Assembly: GCF_004010155.1 (NCBI RefSeq)
Contig: NZ_RRYH01000003.1
Span: 310,001-374,000 of the forward strand
Source: Solirhodobacter olei
GTDB taxonomy: Bacteria; Pseudomonadota; Alphaproteobacteria; Rhodobacterales; Rhodobacteraceae
Reading direction: 5' to 3'
DNA: 64,000 bases
The notes beneath the pieces are model-generated. The model did not search any database and was not told the origin of the DNA. It worked only from the letters and a program-made list of their open reading frames with translations. Both the position numbers and the translations under genes were made by a program. Below are positions 29,328 through 40,519 of the stretch, in pieces (the first letter of the stretch is position 1; each line of letters starts with the position of its first letter).

Positions 29328-30326
29328 ATGTCCGATATCACCCGCCGCAACCTGCTGGCCGCCGGGGCCGCAGGTGCGCTTGCCGCAACGGTCCGCCCGG
29401 CCTTCGCGGCGAACAAGATCACCCTTCGCATGTCGACGCCGGCGACGCCGACCGACCAGCGCTCGGTCGCGCTGGCCAAGGTCTTCGGCCCGGCCGTCTC
29501 GGGTTTCGCCGACTACCAGCCGCATTACAACGCCACGCTCTTCAAGCAGGGCACCGAGCTTGCCAACATCGCGCGCGGCAACCTCGAGATGTCGATCACC
29601 TCGCCGCAGGAGCTGGCGCAGATCTTCCCGGACTGGTCGATCTTCACCGCGGGCTACCTACTGCGCGATGCCGAGCACCAGAAGAAGGTGTTCGAGGCTT
29701 CCTTCATGGACCCGCTGAAGAAGCAGGTGGAGGACAAGCTGGGCGTGAAGCTGATGACGGTGATGTATCTCGGCCGCCGCCAGCTGAACCTGCGCTTCTC
29801 CAAGGCGCAGAAGGACGTGAAGACCCCGGCCGACCTGAAGGGCGTGAAGCTGCGGATGCCCGGCACCGACGCCTGGCAGTTCCTGGGCCGCGCGCTGGGT
29901 GCGAACCCGGTTCCGGTGGCCTTCACCGAGGTCTACACCGCGCTGCAGACCGGCACGATCGACGGGCAGGACAATCCGCTGCCGACCGACAAGGACTCGA
30001 AGTTCTACGAGGTCACCAAGCAGATCTGCCTGACCTCGCACCTGGTCGACCAGAACTACATCGCCTTCTCCAAGAAGGTCTGGGAGAAGATGTCGAAGGA
30101 CGAGCAGGCGACGGTGCAGAAGGCGCTCAACGATGCCGCCGACAGCGAGCGCGCGGCGCAGCTGAAGCTGGAGGACGAGTTGCAGAGCTTCTTCAAGGGC
30201 AAGGGGCTCGACGTCTACACGCCCGACGTGGAAGCCTTCCGCAAGCATGTCCAGGAGGCCTACCTGAAGTCCGACTTCTCGAAGGACTGGCCGAAGGGCA
30301 TGGTCGACAAGATCAACGCGCTCTGA
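29328..30326 (+). CDS. TRAP transporter substrate-binding protein DctP family
   Basis: Encodes a 332-residue periplasmic binding protein. The N-terminal signal contains a twin-arginine motif (TRRNLLAAG) and an AFA cleavage region near residue 28, suggesting Tat export. The DctP fold shows in LKGVKLRMPGTDAWQ, whose arginine usually binds a carboxylate, and in [31 protein letters not shown] precedes the ATG. It is first in a unit with both TRAP permeases and an aroE homologue, so I infer a carboxylated ring such as shikimate or quinate as ligand. Confidence 0.9.
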   Translation: MSDITRRNLLAAGAAGALAATVRPAFAANKITLRMSTPATPTDQRSVALAKVFGPAVSGFADYQPHYNATLFKQGTELANIARGNLEMSITSPQELAQIFPDWSIFTAGYLLRDAEHQKKVFEASFMDPLKKQVEDKLGVKLMTVMYLGRRQLNLRFSKAQKDVKTPADLKGVKLRMPGTDAWQFLGRALGANPVPVAFTEVYTALQTGTIDGQDNPLPTDKDSKFYEVTKQICLTSHLVDQNYIAFSKKVWEKMSKDEQATVQKALNDAADSERAAQLKLEDELQSFFKGKGLDVYTPDVEAFRKHVQEAYLKSDFSKDWPKGMVDKINAL

Positions 30327-30342
30327 TCCGGGTGGCGGGCAG

Positions 30343-30867
30343 ATGAAGCTGATAGCCTGGTTACGCAGGCGGGCCGAGGATGTGGCGGTGGCGATGCTCG
30401 CCGTCACATTCGCGACCTTCCTTCTGCAGATCTTTGCCCGCTACTTCCTGCCGTTCCCGATCGGCTGGACGCAGGAGTTGTGCGAGACGCTCTGGCTCTG
30501 GCTGGTGTTCTGGTGCGGGGCATTCTGCCTCGACGACCGGGACCACATCAAGTTCGACACGCTCTACCTGGCCAGTCCGCTGAAACGGCGGCGGATCTTC
30601 GCGGCGGTCGCGGCGGTCGCGGTCGTGGGGGCCTTCCTCTATTCCTCCTACGACACCTACGACTTCATCAACTTCTACTTCATCCAGCGCAGCGCGGTGA
30701 TGGAGATCCCCCTGGGGTATGTCTTCTCCATCTTCGGGGTGTTCCTCGTCATGATGGTGATCCGCTACGCGGTGCGCGCCGTCGCGATGCTGCTGGGCGG
30801 CGACCCCGACGCGGTCTTCCCCGGCCATGATGCGCTGACCGAGGGCGAGGAGACGCATCTGCCATGA
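30343..30867 (+). CDS. TRAP transporter small permease, DctQ family
   Basis: Encodes a 174-residue protein with four hydrophobic segments, the usual DctQ layout. The segment FARYFLPFPIGWTQELCETLWLW is typical of small TRAP permeases. It starts 16 bases after the binding-protein gene and its stop overlaps the large permease as ATGA (30864-30867). It works with DctM as the sodium-driven membrane part of the transporter. Confidence 0.9.
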   Translation: MKLIAWLRRRAEDVAVAMLAVTFATFLLQIFARYFLPFPIGWTQELCETLWLWLVFWCGAFCLDDRDHIKFDTLYLASPLKRRRIFAAVAAVAVVGAFLYSSYDTYDFINFYFIQRSAVMEIPLGYVFSIFGVFLVMMVIRYAVRAVAMLLGGDPDAVFPGHDALTEGEETHLP

Positions 30868-32159
30868 GCTTCGCCTTCACTGCCTGCCTCCTGATCCTGC
30901 TCGGGCTGGCCGCCATCGGCATGCCGATCGCGCTGGCGATGATCCTTGCTGCCATCGGCTATGTCGGCTTCGCGGGGCAGAACCTGTCGCTGCCCGCCGA
31001 GCAGATGACGCTGGGGCTTTACGACAACTTCATCCTGCTGGCGGTGCCGCTGTTCATCGTTGCCGCGAACATCATGAATGCGGGGTCCATCTCTGACCGA
31101 TTGCTGAAGTTCTGCGTCGCGCTGGTGGGGCGGTTCCGCGGCGGGCTTGGCCTTGTCAACGTGGTCGCCAACATCATCTTCGCGGGGATGTCGGGCTCGG
31201 CCGTCGCCGATGCGGCGGGGCTTGGCAAGGTCATCATCGACATGATGCGCAAGGACGGGCGCTATCCGCCCGCCTATGCCGCCGCGATCACGGCGGCCGC
31301 TTCGACCATCGGGCCGATCATTCCGCCCTCGATCCCGATGGTGATGTATTCGCTGGTTTCCGGCGCCTCCATCGGCGCGCTTTTTGCGGGCGGCATCATT
31401 CCCGGCTTCCTGATGGGGCTGATGCTGATGATCATGAACTACTGGGCCGCGCGGCGCCGGGGCTTCGGCCTGGACGAGCCGGTGCCGGTGCGCGAGCTGC
31501 CCAAGCTGACCGTCAACGCCTTCCCGGCGCTGCTGATGCCGGTGATCCTGCTTTACGGGATCTACGGCGGCGTCACCACGCCGACCGAGGCCGCCGCCGT
31601 CGCCGCCTTCTACGCGCTGCTGCTGGCCGCCTTCTTCTACCGCGCGCTTTCCGCCCGGACGCTTTACGAGGTGCTGAGGGGCTCTGCCATGTCCTCTGCC
31701 TCCGTCGGGCTGGTGATCGGGGGGGCGCTGATCTTCAACTATATCGTGGCGTCGGAGAACATCCCGACGAAGGTTGCCGGCGTGATCGACGCGATGCATG
31801 TGACGCCGCTGGCGTTCCTGCTGATCGTCAACGCCATGGTGCTGGTGCTGGGCTGCCTGCTTGACGCCTCGACGATCATCCTGGTCATCGTGCCGCTCTT
31901 CATCCCGGCGGCGAAGGTGCTGCATATCGACCTGGTGCATTTCGGCGTGGTCGTGGTGGTGAACTGCATGATCGGGCTGATCACGCCGCCCTACGGGATC
32001 GTCCTGTTCGTGCTGAACGGGATCACCGGGATCCCGCTGCGCGACATGATCCGCGAGGTCTGGGTCTTCGTTCTCGCGCTGGTGGTGGCGCTGGTGATCA
32101 TGATCGTGGAGCCGGGCATCGTGCTTTGGCTGCCGCATCTTCTGGGCTATGCGAGCTGA
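30864..32159 (+). CDS. TRAP transporter large permease, DctM family
   Basis: Encodes a 431-residue protein with about twelve transmembrane segments, the transport subunit of the TRAP system. Family motifs are AGMSGSAVADAAGLGK, TAAASTIGPIIPPSIPMV and GGVTTPTEAAAVAAFYAL. Overlap with the DctQ gene and a 3-base gap to the aroE homologue show a tight operon, tying transport to shikimate/quinate oxidation. Confidence 0.93.
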   Translation: MSFAFTACLLILLGLAAIGMPIALAMILAAIGYVGFAGQNLSLPAEQMTLGLYDNFILLAVPLFIVAANIMNAGSISDRLLKFCVALVGRFRGGLGLVNVVANIIFAGMSGSAVADAAGLGKVIIDMMRKDGRYPPAYAAAITAAASTIGPIIPPSIPMVMYSLVSGASIGALFAGGIIPGFLMGLMLMIMNYWAARRRGFGLDEPVPVRELPKLTVNAFPALLMPVILLYGIYGGVTTPTEAAAVAAFYALLLAAFFYRALSARTLYEVLRGSAMSSASVGLVIGGALIFNYIVASENIPTKVAGVIDAMHVTPLAFLLIVNAMVLVLGCLLDASTIILVIVPLFIPAAKVLHIDLVHFGVVVVVNCMIGLITPPYGIVLFVLNGITGIPLRDMIREVWVFVLALVVALVIMIVEPGIVLWLPHLLGYAS

Positions 32160-32162
32160 GCG

Positions 32163-32999
32163 ATGCAACGGCTGAAACTGGGGCTGATCGGCGGGAACAT
32201 CCGGGCCTCGCGCTCGCCCGCGCTGCACCGGATCGCGGGGCGGCTGGCGGGGCTGGAGGTCACCTATGACCTGCTGATCCCGGCCGAGATGGGACTGGAG
32301 TTCCCCGAGGTGCTGGCGAAGGTCGCGGCGGAGGGCTATCGCGGCGTCAACGTGACCTATCCCTACAAGGAGGCCGCGGCGGCGCGGGTCCGGCTGGACG
32401 ATCCGGCGCTGGGGCGGCTGGGCGCGGTCAACACGGTCGTCTTCGGCGCCGGCGGGCCGGCGGGGTTCAACACGGATTACACCGGTTTCGCCGCAGCCTA
32501 TCGCGCGCGCTTCGGGGCGCAGGCGCCGGGGCGCGTTGCGCTGATCGGGACGGGCGGCGTCGGGCGCGCCATCGCCTTCGCGCTTGCCGGACTCGGTGCG
32601 GCGGAACTGCGGCTGGTGGACCGCGACCTTGCCAAGACCACGGCGCTCGCCGCTGCGCTCGGGGGGGCGGGCACGCCGGTGCTGACGCTCTGCGCCACGG
32701 CCGAGGAGGCGGTGGAGGGCGCGGACGGCGTGGTCAACGCGACGCCCGTGGGCATGGTCGGCTATGGCGGGACGCCGGTGCCCGCGGCGCTCTGGCCCGG
32801 GCGGGGCTGGGCGTTCGACGCGGTCTATACCCCGGTCGACACCCAGTTCACCCGCGAGGCGGAGGCGGCGGGCGTCGCCGTACTTTCGGGCTACGAGCTG
32901 TTCTTCCACCAGGGCATCGACGCCTTCGCGATCTTCTCCGGCCGGCCGGTGGCCGAGGCCGACCGCCTGCGCGCCGAGCTTCTGGAGCGCGACGCCTGA
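32163..32999 (+). CDS. Shikimate/quinate dehydrogenase (AroE family), likely catabolic
   Basis: Encodes a 278-residue AroE-family enzyme. Substrate residues are S16 and S18 in NIRASRSPALH, catalytic K69 in NVTYPYKEA and D105 in FNTDYTGF; the nucleotide motif is GTGGVG at 129-134. After the second Rossmann strand the sequence is LVDRDLAK with D153, instead of the NRT-type motif of NADP-dependent biosynthetic AroE. That favours NAD, as in catabolic quinate/shikimate dehydrogenases. It is the last gene of the TRAP operon. Oxidation of shikimate or quinate would feed AroQ and QuiC1. Biosynthetic AroE is the alternative but fits the context less well. Confidence 0.85.
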   Translation: MQRLKLGLIGGNIRASRSPALHRIAGRLAGLEVTYDLLIPAEMGLEFPEVLAKVAAEGYRGVNVTYPYKEAAAARVRLDDPALGRLGAVNTVVFGAGGPAGFNTDYTGFAAAYRARFGAQAPGRVALIGTGGVGRAIAFALAGLGAAELRLVDRDLAKTTALAAALGGAGTPVLTLCATAEEAVEGADGVVNATPVGMVGYGGTPVPAALWPGRGWAFDAVYTPVDTQFTREAEAAGVAVLSGYELFFHQGIDAFAIFSGRPVAEADRLRAELLERDA

Positions 33000-33051
33000 G
33001 CGCCGCGGGGGCGGCGGCGGAAGCCCAAAGCGGTTTGGCCTTGCAGCTTCT

Positions 33052-33084
33052 TCGATTTTCCCGAAGAGTCGGGGCGAAAATCGA
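33052..33084 (+). promoter_or_regulatory. Leader hairpin next to the glgP ribosome-binding site
   Basis: A perfect 9-base stem TCGATTTTC (33052-33060) / GAAAATCGA (33076-33084) encloses a further 4-base stem CCGA / TCGG. Its right arm overlaps the first bases of the GAGGA Shine-Dalgarno sequence of glgP. It could hinder ribosome loading, or end transcription from the upstream aroE operon; there is no T run on the + strand after the stem. Confidence 0.6.
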
Positions 33085-33093
33085 GGACAGACC

Positions 33094-35487
33094 GTGACCG
33101 ATACCGCGTTGACCCCGGAGCGCCTGCAAGCGGCGGTCCTGCACCATCTGACCTACACGATCGGCAAGGACGCCCCGCACGCAAGCCTTCACGACTGGCG
33201 CATGGCGCTTTGCTACGCGATCCGGGACCGGGTGGTGGGGCCGTGGTTCGCCTCCACCCGCCGGACCTGGGAGGAGGACCGCAAGCGGGTCTATTACCTG
33301 TCGATGGAATACCTGATCGGGCGCATCCTCGAGGATGCCGCGATGAACCTGGGGTTGCGCGACATGGCCGTGGAGGTCATGGAGGGCTTCGGGCAGGATT
33401 TCCACGCGCTGGTGGAGGATGAACCGGCCGCGGCACTTGGCAACGGTGGGCTGGGGCGGCTGGCGGCCTGCTTCATGGAGAGCATGGCGACCCTTGGCTG
33501 CCCGGCCTACGGCTATGGCATCCGCTACGAGCATGGCCTGTTCCGGCAGCGTTTCGAGGCGGGCCAGCAGGTGGAGGCGCCGGAGGACTGGCTGACCACC
33601 ACCAACCCCTGGGAGTTCGACCGGCCGGAGAGCGCCTATACCATCGGCTTCAAGGGCCATGTCGAGACCGTCAAGGGCCGCGAGCGCTGGGTGCCGGGGG
33701 AGACGGTGACCGCCTCTGCCCATGACACGCCGGTGGTGGGCTGGCAGGGACGCTGGGCCAATACGCTCAGGCTCTGGTCGGCAAAGCCCACGACGCTGTT
33801 CGATCTCGAACGGTTCAACCGGGGCGACTATGCCGCGGCGGCGGAGCCCGAGGCGCTGGCCCGCACGATCAGCCGCGTGCTTTATCCGGACGACACCACC
33901 TATGCCGGCAAGGAGCTGCGGCTGAAGCAGGAATTCTTCATGACTTCCGCGGCCTTGCAGGATATTCTTCGCAGGTACCTGGCATCGCATTCCGACCTGT
34001 CGCGGCTGCATGAGAAGGTCGCGATCCAGATGAACGACACCCATCCCGCCATCGCCGGGCCGGAGCTGATGCGGCTGATGATGGACGATCACGGGGTGAG
34101 CTTCGAGGAGGCCATCCAGACCGCGCAGAAAGTGCTGGGCTATACCAACCACACGCTGCTGCCCGAGGCGCTGGAACGCTGGTCGACCTATCTTTTCGGC
34201 AATGTGCTGCCCCGGCACATGCAGATCATCGAGCGGATCGACGACTGGCACCGGAAAACCTATGCAAATCAGGCCCATTACATCGGGATCGTGAAGTTCC
34301 AGGAAGTGCATATGGGCGAGCTGGCCTTCATGATGAGCCACAAGGTCAACGGCGTCTCGGCCCTGCATTCGGAGCTGGTGAAGACCTCGCTCTTTCCCGA
34401 GCTGGCGGCGCAGCACCCCGACAGGATCGTCAATGAAACCAACGGGGTTACGCCGCGACGCTGGCTCAACATGTGCAACCGGCCGCTGTCCGGGCTGATC
34501 ACCGGGACGATCGGCGAGGCCTGGGTGGGCGAGCTCGACCGGTTGAGGGAGCTGGAGCCGCACATCGAGGATGCGGGGTTCCGTGCGGCCTTCGGCGCAG
34601 CCAAGCGCGCGAACAAGGAGGCGGCCGCCGCCTGGATCAAGCGCGAATGCGGGGTGGTCGTGAGCCCGGATGCGCTGTTCGACGTGCATGTGAAGCGGAT
34701 CCACGAATACAAGCGCCAGCTGCTGAACATCCTGCAGACGGTCGCGCATTGGCATGCGATCCGCGAAAACCCGACGGCCGACTGGGTGCCGCGGGTGAAG
34801 ATCTTCGGCGGGAAATCCGCTCCGGGCTATTGGGTGGCAAAGGAAATAATCCACCTTATAAACGACGTGGCGAATGTTGTTAACTCCGACCCGGTGGTCG
34901 GGGACCGGCTGAAGGTGATCTACCCGGCCAACTACAACGTCCCGATGGCCGAGCTGCTGATGCCGGCGGCGGACCTGTCGGAACAGATCTCCACCGCCGG
35001 CAAGGAAGCCTCCGGCACCGGCAACATGAAGTTCATGATGAACGGCGCGCCGACGATCGGCACGCTCGACGGGGCCAATATCGAGATCCTCGAGGAGGTC
35101 GGCGCGGAGAACTTCTTCCTCTTCGGGCTGACCGCCGAGGAGGTGGTCGCCCGGCGCCAGAACCCCGACCATGCGCGCGAGGCGATCCTGGCCAGCCAGT
35201 CGCTTCAGGACGTGCTGCAGATGCTGGCGGAGGGGCGCTTCTCGCCCGACCAGCGCGACCGCTACCACGGGGTGGTCGACCGGGTCTGGCATCACGACTA
35301 CTTCCTGGTGGCGTCCGACTTCGCGGCCTACGAGGCGGCGCAGGGGGCGGTGGACGCGGCCTATCGCGATCGTGACCGCTGGCAGCGCATGGCAGCCATG
35401 AATACGGCCCGCGCAGGGTTTTTCTCCTCGGACCGCACGATCCGAGGCTATATGAAGGACATATGGTCCACGGAATCGGCTCTTTAG
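33094..35487 (+). CDS. glgP: Glycogen phosphorylase
   Basis: Encodes a 797-residue glycogen/maltodextrin phosphorylase, which releases glucose 1-phosphate from glycogen ends. The pyridoxal-phosphate lysine is in [14 protein letters not shown], and other family segments are [35 protein letters not shown] and [13 protein letters not shown] chose the GTG at 33094 because GAGGA lies six bases before it and the product begins like other GlgP proteins; the frame is open further upstream through aroE without homology. It opens the glycogen operon glgP-B-C-A-X-pgm. Confidence 0.96.
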   Translation: MTDTALTPERLQAAVLHHLTYTIGKDAPHASLHDWRMALCYAIRDRVVGPWFASTRRTWEEDRKRVYYLSMEYLIGRILEDAAMNLGLRDMAVEVMEGFGQDFHALVEDEPAAALGNGGLGRLAACFMESMATLGCPAYGYGIRYEHGLFRQRFEAGQQVEAPEDWLTTTNPWEFDRPESAYTIGFKGHVETVKGRERWVPGETVTASAHDTPVVGWQGRWANTLRLWSAKPTTLFDLERFNRGDYAAAAEPEALARTISRVLYPDDTTYAGKELRLKQEFFMTSAALQDILRRYLASHSDLSRLHEKVAIQMNDTHPAIAGPELMRLMMDDHGVSFEEAIQTAQKVLGYTNHTLLPEALERWSTYLFGNVLPRHMQIIERIDDWHRKTYANQAHYIGIVKFQEVHMGELAFMMSHKVNGVSALHSELVKTSLFPELAAQHPDRIVNETNGVTPRRWLNMCNRPLSGLITGTIGEAWVGELDRLRELEPHIEDAGFRAAFGAAKRANKEAAAAWIKRECGVVVSPDALFDVHVKRIHEYKRQLLNILQTVAHWHAIRENPTADWVPRVKIFGGKSAPGYWVAKEIIHLINDVANVVNSDPVVGDRLKVIYPANYNVPMAELLMPAADLSEQISTAGKEASGTGNMKFMMNGAPTIGTLDGANIEILEEVGAENFFLFGLTAEEVVARRQNPDHAREAILASQSLQDVLQMLAEGRFSPDQRDRYHGVVDRVWHHDYFLVASDFAAYEAAQGAVDAAYRDRDRWQRMAAMNTARAGFFSSDRTIRGYMKDIWSTESAL

Positions 35488-35497
35488 GGAGGCCCCG

Positions 35498-37699
35498 ATG
35501 GCGCGCAAAGCAAAGACCGTAGCCCCCGAACTGGTGGCAAAGGAGGCGGTCCGCGCGATCGTGGCGGGGGCGCATGCGGATCCCTTCGCGGTGCTCGGGC
35601 CGCATGAGCGCGACGGACGCGTGGTGCTGGCGGCCTTCGTGCCGGGCGCCGACCGCCTGACGGCGCTGACCGCGGCGGGGGATGTCGAGCTTCAGGACAT
35701 CGACAACGGATCGGGCTTCTTCGCGGGGGTTCTGCCGGAGCGCATGGCCTACCGGCTGCGCGCCGAGAACCGAGAGACCGCCTGGGAATTCGACGACCCC
35801 TACCATTTCGGTCCGGTCCTGGGAGAGATGGACGAATACCTGCTGGGCGAAGGCACGCATCGGCGGATCTGGCACGCGCTCGGCGCGCATGTGATCACCC
35901 ATGGCGGGGTCGAGGGCGTGCATTTCGCCGTCTGGGCGCCGAATGCGGAGCGGGTCTCCGTCGCGGGGGACTTCAACCTCTGGGACGGGCGGCGGCATCC
36001 GATGCGGCTGCGCGGCCAGACCGGGGTCTGGGAGATCTTCATCCCGGGCCTCGGCGAGGGGACGGTCTACAAATACGACATCCGCGGGCGCGGCGGCGAG
36101 CGCGAGCCGATGAAGGCCGATCCGGTGGGCTTCGGCTCCGAGCATCCGCCGGCCACCGGATCGGTGGTGCGCCGGATCGACCGGCCGGACTGGTCGGACG
36201 AGAAATGGATGAAGGGCCGGGCGCGCGCGCAGGCGATCGATGCGCCGGTTTCGGTCTACGAGGTTCACCTTGGCAGCTGGCGGCGGGCCGATGGCGGGGC
36301 GCGGCCGCTGTCCTACCGCGAGCTGGCCGAGAGCCTGGTCGATTACGTGGCCGACATGGGTTTCACCCATATCGAGCTGCTGCCGGTCTCCGAACATCCC
36401 TTCGACGGCTCCTGGGGCTATCAGCCGACGGGCCTTTTCGCGCCGACGATCCGGCACGGCACGCCCGACGAGTTCCGCGAGCTGGTCAACGCGGCGCACA
36501 GGAAGGGGCTGGGCGTTCTGCTCGACTGGGTGCCGGGGCATTTCCCGACCGATCCGCATGGGCTGGCCCGCTTCGACGGCACGGCGCTTTACGAGCACGA
36601 GGACCCGCGCGAGGGGTTCCACCAGGACTGGAACACGCTGATCTACAATTACGGCCGGGCGGAGGTGGCGAATTACCTCATCTCCAACGCGCTTTACTGG
36701 CTGGAGGAATACCACGCCGACGGGCTGAGGGTGGATGCGGTGGCCTCGATGCTCTACCGCGACTATTCGCGGGCGGAGGGCCAGTGGATCCCGAACAAGG
36801 ACGGCGGGCGGGAGAATTACGAGGCGATCGCGCTTCTCAAGAACATGAACGTCACGGCCTATGGCGAGTGCCCGGGCATCATGACGGTGGCCGAGGAATC
36901 GACGGCCTTTCCCGGCGTCTCGCGCCCGGTGAATCACGGCGGGCTGGGGTTCGGGTTCAAGTGGAACATGGGCTGGATGAACGACAGCCTGCGCTATATC
37001 GAGAAGGACCCGGTCTACCGCAAGCACCATCATCACCAGATGACGTTCAGCCTGCATTACGCCTGGAGCGAGAATTACATCCTGCCGATCAGCCATGACG
37101 AGGTTGTCCACGGCAAGGGCTCCATGCTGGCCAAGATGCCGGGCGAGGGGGAGGAGAAATTCGCCAACCTCCGGGCCTATTACAGCTTCATGTGGACGCA
37201 TCCGGGCAAGAAGCTTCTCTTCATGGGCTGCGAGTTCGCCCAGGGCGTGGAGTGGAGCCATTCGCGCAGCCTCGACTGGCACCTTCTGGACCAGCCGCAG
37301 CATCGCGGGATCCAGAACCTGGTGCGCGACCTGAACCGGATCTACCGAGAGCTGCCGGCGCTGCATGTGAACGACTGCCGGCCCGAGGGCTTCCAGTGGC
37401 TGGAGGCGAATGACGCGGAGAATTCCGTCTTCGCCTTCGTCCGGCGCGGCGGGCCGGACGACGCCCAGGTCGTCGTCGCGGTGAATTTCACCCCGGTCGA
37501 GCGGCGCGCCTACCGGCTGGGCTTCCCGGCGGAGGGGCATTGGCACGAATGTTTCAACTCGGACAGCGCCCATTACGGCGGGCAGAACCGCGGCAATCTC
37601 GGCGGTGTCGAGACAGAGCCCGAGCCCTGCCACGGACAGGCGCAATCGGCGGGGGTGGTGCTTCCGCCGCTGTCGGCCGTGATATTCAGGCAGGAGTAA
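35498..37699 (+). CDS. glgB: 1,4-alpha-glucan branching enzyme
   Basis: Encodes a 733-residue GH13 branching enzyme that makes alpha-1,6 branch points in glycogen. It has the long form with the extra N-terminal N1 module (about residues 1-110), a CBM48 module, and the catalytic barrel: the nucleophile Asp in [12 protein letters not shown], the acid Glu in [12 protein letters not shown], and the third Asp in [14 protein letters not shown]. Its start lies 10 bases after the glgP stop. Length and motifs are standard. Confidence 0.97.
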   Translation: MARKAKTVAPELVAKEAVRAIVAGAHADPFAVLGPHERDGRVVLAAFVPGADRLTALTAAGDVELQDIDNGSGFFAGVLPERMAYRLRAENRETAWEFDDPYHFGPVLGEMDEYLLGEGTHRRIWHALGAHVITHGGVEGVHFAVWAPNAERVSVAGDFNLWDGRRHPMRLRGQTGVWEIFIPGLGEGTVYKYDIRGRGGEREPMKADPVGFGSEHPPATGSVVRRIDRPDWSDEKWMKGRARAQAIDAPVSVYEVHLGSWRRADGGARPLSYRELAESLVDYVADMGFTHIELLPVSEHPFDGSWGYQPTGLFAPTIRHGTPDEFRELVNAAHRKGLGVLLDWVPGHFPTDPHGLARFDGTALYEHEDPREGFHQDWNTLIYNYGRAEVANYLISNALYWLEEYHADGLRVDAVASMLYRDYSRAEGQWIPNKDGGRENYEAIALLKNMNVTAYGECPGIMTVAEESTAFPGVSRPVNHGGLGFGFKWNMGWMNDSLRYIEKDPVYRKHHHHQMTFSLHYAWSENYILPISHDEVVHGKGSMLAKMPGEGEEKFANLRAYYSFMWTHPGKKLLFMGCEFAQGVEWSHSRSLDWHLLDQPQHRGIQNLVRDLNRIYRELPALHVNDCRPEGFQWLEANDAENSVFAFVRRGGPDDAQVVVAVNFTPVERRAYRLGFPAEGHWHECFNSDSAHYGGQNRGNLGGVETEPEPCHGQAQSAGVVLPPLSAVIFRQE

Positions 37700-37724
37700 C
37701 TGCGTAACCAAGGAGGGGGGAAGG

Positions 37725-38999
37725 ATGCCGGATAGAACCAACATGCGTCTGTCGAGCCAGGCCATGGCCTTCGTGCTGGCGGGGGGGCGAGGGTCCCGCC
37801 TGAAGGAGTTGACCGACCGGCGCGCCAAGCCCGCCGTCTATTTCGGTGGCAAGGCGCGGATCATCGACTTCGCCCTGTCCAACGCGCTCAATTCCGGCAT
37901 CCGAAAAATGGCGATTGCCACGCAGTACAAGGCGCACAGCCTGATCCGCCACATGCAGCGCGGCTGGAACTTCTTCCGGGCGGAGCGGAACGAATACCTC
38001 GACATCCTGCCTGCCTCGCAGCGGGTGAGCGAGCACAAGTGGTATCTCGGCACCGCCGACGCCGTGGCGCAGAACATCGACATCGTCGACAGCTACGGGG
38101 TGAAATACGTCATCATCCTGGCGGGCGACCATGTCTACAAGATGGATTACGAGATCATGCTGCGCCAGCACGTCGAGACCGGCGCGGATGTGACGATCGG
38201 CTGCCTGACGGTGCCGCGGATGGAGGCGACGGCCTTCGGCGTGATGGATGTGGACCGGCAGGGCCGGATTACCGCCTTTCTGGAGAAGCCCAAGGACCCG
38301 CCGGGCATTCCCGGCGATCCGGACCACGCGCTCGCCTCCATGGGGATCTATGTCTTCGACTGGGATTTCCTGCGCGATCTCCTGCTCCGCGATGCGGAGG
38401 ACAAGAATTCCAGCCATGATTTCGGCAATGACCTGATCCCGGACATCGTCAAGAACGGCAAGGCGATGGCGCATCGCTTCTCGGAAAGCTGCGTGAAGTC
38501 GGGGCTGGAGACCGAACCCTACTGGCGCGACGTGGGGACCGTGGACGCCTTCTGGCGGGCGAATATCGACCTTACGGATTTCGTGCCGAAGCTCGACCTC
38601 TACGACAGCTCCTGGCCGATCTGGACCTATGGCGAGATCGTGCCGCCGGCGAAGTTCATCCATGACGAGGATGGGCGGCGGGGGACGGCGATCTCCTCGC
38701 TTGTCTCGGGCGACTGCATCGTCTCGGGGTCGGAGGTGCGCAACTCGCTGCTGTTCACCGGGGTCAGGACGCATTCCTATTCCGCGCTCGAATATGTCGT
38801 GGCGCTGCCCTACGTCGATGTGGGCCGGAAGGCGCAGCTGAAGAACTGCGTGCTGGACCGCGGCGTCGTGATCCCCGAGGGTCTTGTGGTCGGCGAGGAC
38901 CCGGAAGAAGATGCCCGCTGGTTCCGCTGCTCGGACGGTGGCGTCGTGCTGATCACCCAGGCGATGCTGGATGCGCGGGCGGCGGCGCTCGGGAAATAA
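37725..38999 (+). CDS. glgC: Glucose-1-phosphate adenylyltransferase
   Basis: Encodes a 424-residue ADP-glucose pyrophosphorylase, the committed step of glycogen synthesis. The nucleotide-binding motif is [13 protein letters not shown], followed by [20 protein letters not shown], the [11 protein letters not shown] segment, and the substrate-site region [10 protein letters not shown]. The C-terminal part is a left-handed beta-helix domain. A strong G-rich ribosome-binding site precedes the ATG, 25 bases after glgB. The enzyme is usually controlled by glycolytic metabolites such as fructose 6-phosphate in this group; that is family knowledge. Confidence 0.97.
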   Translation: MPDRTNMRLSSQAMAFVLAGGRGSRLKELTDRRAKPAVYFGGKARIIDFALSNALNSGIRKMAIATQYKAHSLIRHMQRGWNFFRAERNEYLDILPASQRVSEHKWYLGTADAVAQNIDIVDSYGVKYVIILAGDHVYKMDYEIMLRQHVETGADVTIGCLTVPRMEATAFGVMDVDRQGRITAFLEKPKDPPGIPGDPDHALASMGIYVFDWDFLRDLLLRDAEDKNSSHDFGNDLIPDIVKNGKAMAHRFSESCVKSGLETEPYWRDVGTVDAFWRANIDLTDFVPKLDLYDSSWPIWTYGEIVPPAKFIHDEDGRRGTAISSLVSGDCIVSGSEVRNSLLFTGVRTHSYSALEYVVALPYVDVGRKAQLKNCVLDRGVVIPEGLVVGEDPEEDARWFRCSDGGVVLITQAMLDARAAALGK

Positions 39000-39071
39000 C
39001 GGCCGGGAGAGGTGCCGGGGGCGCTGCCCCCGCATCCCCGGGATAATTGGGCCAGGATGAAGGAGCAGCGC

Positions 39072-40519
39072 GTGCAGAGGCAGGCGATCCGGGGACATGT
39101 GCTTTCGGTGGCATCGGAATGCGTGCCGCTTCTTAAGACCGGCGGGCTGGCCGATGTGGTCGGCGCGCTGCCCGGCGCGCTGGCCGCGCGGTGCTGGGAC
39201 ATGCGGGTGCTGATGCCGGCCTACCGGGGCCTTGCGGCGCAGCTCGACGGGGCCGAGGAGGTCTGGACCGGCAAGGCGCTGTTCGGCGGGCCGGCCATGG
39301 TGCTGAAGGGCAGGGTCGACGAGATGGAGGTGATGCTCCTCTCCGCGCCGCATCTCTATGACCGGGATGGCGGGCCTTATGGCAAGGCGGGGGCCGATTA
39401 TCCCGACAATGCGGAGCGCTTCGCGGCGCTGAGCTGGGTGGCGGCGGAGATCGCGCGCGACGGGCTTGGCGATGGCTGGCGGCCGGACATCCTGCACGCG
39501 CATGACTGGCAGGGGGGGCTTGCCCCGGCCTACCTGCGCTATGGGCCGCCGACCAAGGTGAAGAGCGTCGTCACGATCCACAACATCGCCTTCCAGGGGC
39601 TGGCGCCGGCGGCGAAGCTGGCCGCGCTGAAGCTGCCGGCGGGAGAGTTCACCTCGAAAGGGCTGGAATATTACGGCCAGATCTCGGCCCTGAAGGCGGG
39701 GCTGGTGACGGCGGATGCGATCACGACGGTCAGCCCGACCTATGCCGAGGAGCTGATGCGGCCGGAGTTCGGGATGGGGCTGCAGGGTGTCATCGCAGCG
39801 CGGGCGGCGCGGGTCCGGGGGATCCTGAACGGTGTCGATACCGCGGGCTGGGACCCGGCGGCCGACAGCGCGGCTGTGCCCTATGATGCGGCGCGCATGG
39901 CCGGGAAGGCGGAGAACCGCAAGCGGCTGATCGCGGAATTCGGGCTGGGCGACGTGCCGGGGCCGCTCGCCATCGTGGTGAGCCGGCTGACGGGGCAGAA
40001 GGGGGTCGACCTGATCCCCGAGGTTCTGGAGGATTTCGTGGCCCTTGGCGGCGGGCTTGTCGTGCTCGGGACCGGGGATGCCGCGCTCGAGGCGGCGATG
40101 CGGGCGGCGGCGGAACGCTTCCCCGGGCGGGTCGGCGTGAAGATCGGCTATGACGAGGCGCTGAGCCACCGGATGTTCGCGGGCGCCGACGCGGTTCTGG
40201 TGCCCTCGCGTTTCGAGCCCTGCGGGCTGACGCAGATGTATGGCCTCCGCTACGGGACGATCCCCGTCGTGGCTGCGACCGGGGGCCTTGCCGATACCGT
40301 CATCACGGCGAGCCCGATGGCGGTGGCGACGGGGGCGGCGACCGGGATCGCCTTTCACCCGACCGATGCGCTGGCGCTGGGCCAGGCGCTGCGGCGCCTG
40401 TGCCAGCTACACGCCAACCCCGAGACCTGGGCCGGGCTGCAGGGCGCGGCGATGCGCCAGCCCGTGGGGTGGGAGAGTTCCTCGGCCGCCTACGCGGCGC
40501 TTTACGCGGAGCTGCTGGC

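Noticed and set aside
32848-40358. Very long minus-strand open frames (over 880 codons each) across the glycogen operon
   Set aside because: They mirror glgP, glgB, glgC and glgA, whose catalytic motifs are all on the + strand; the antisense products are low-complexity.
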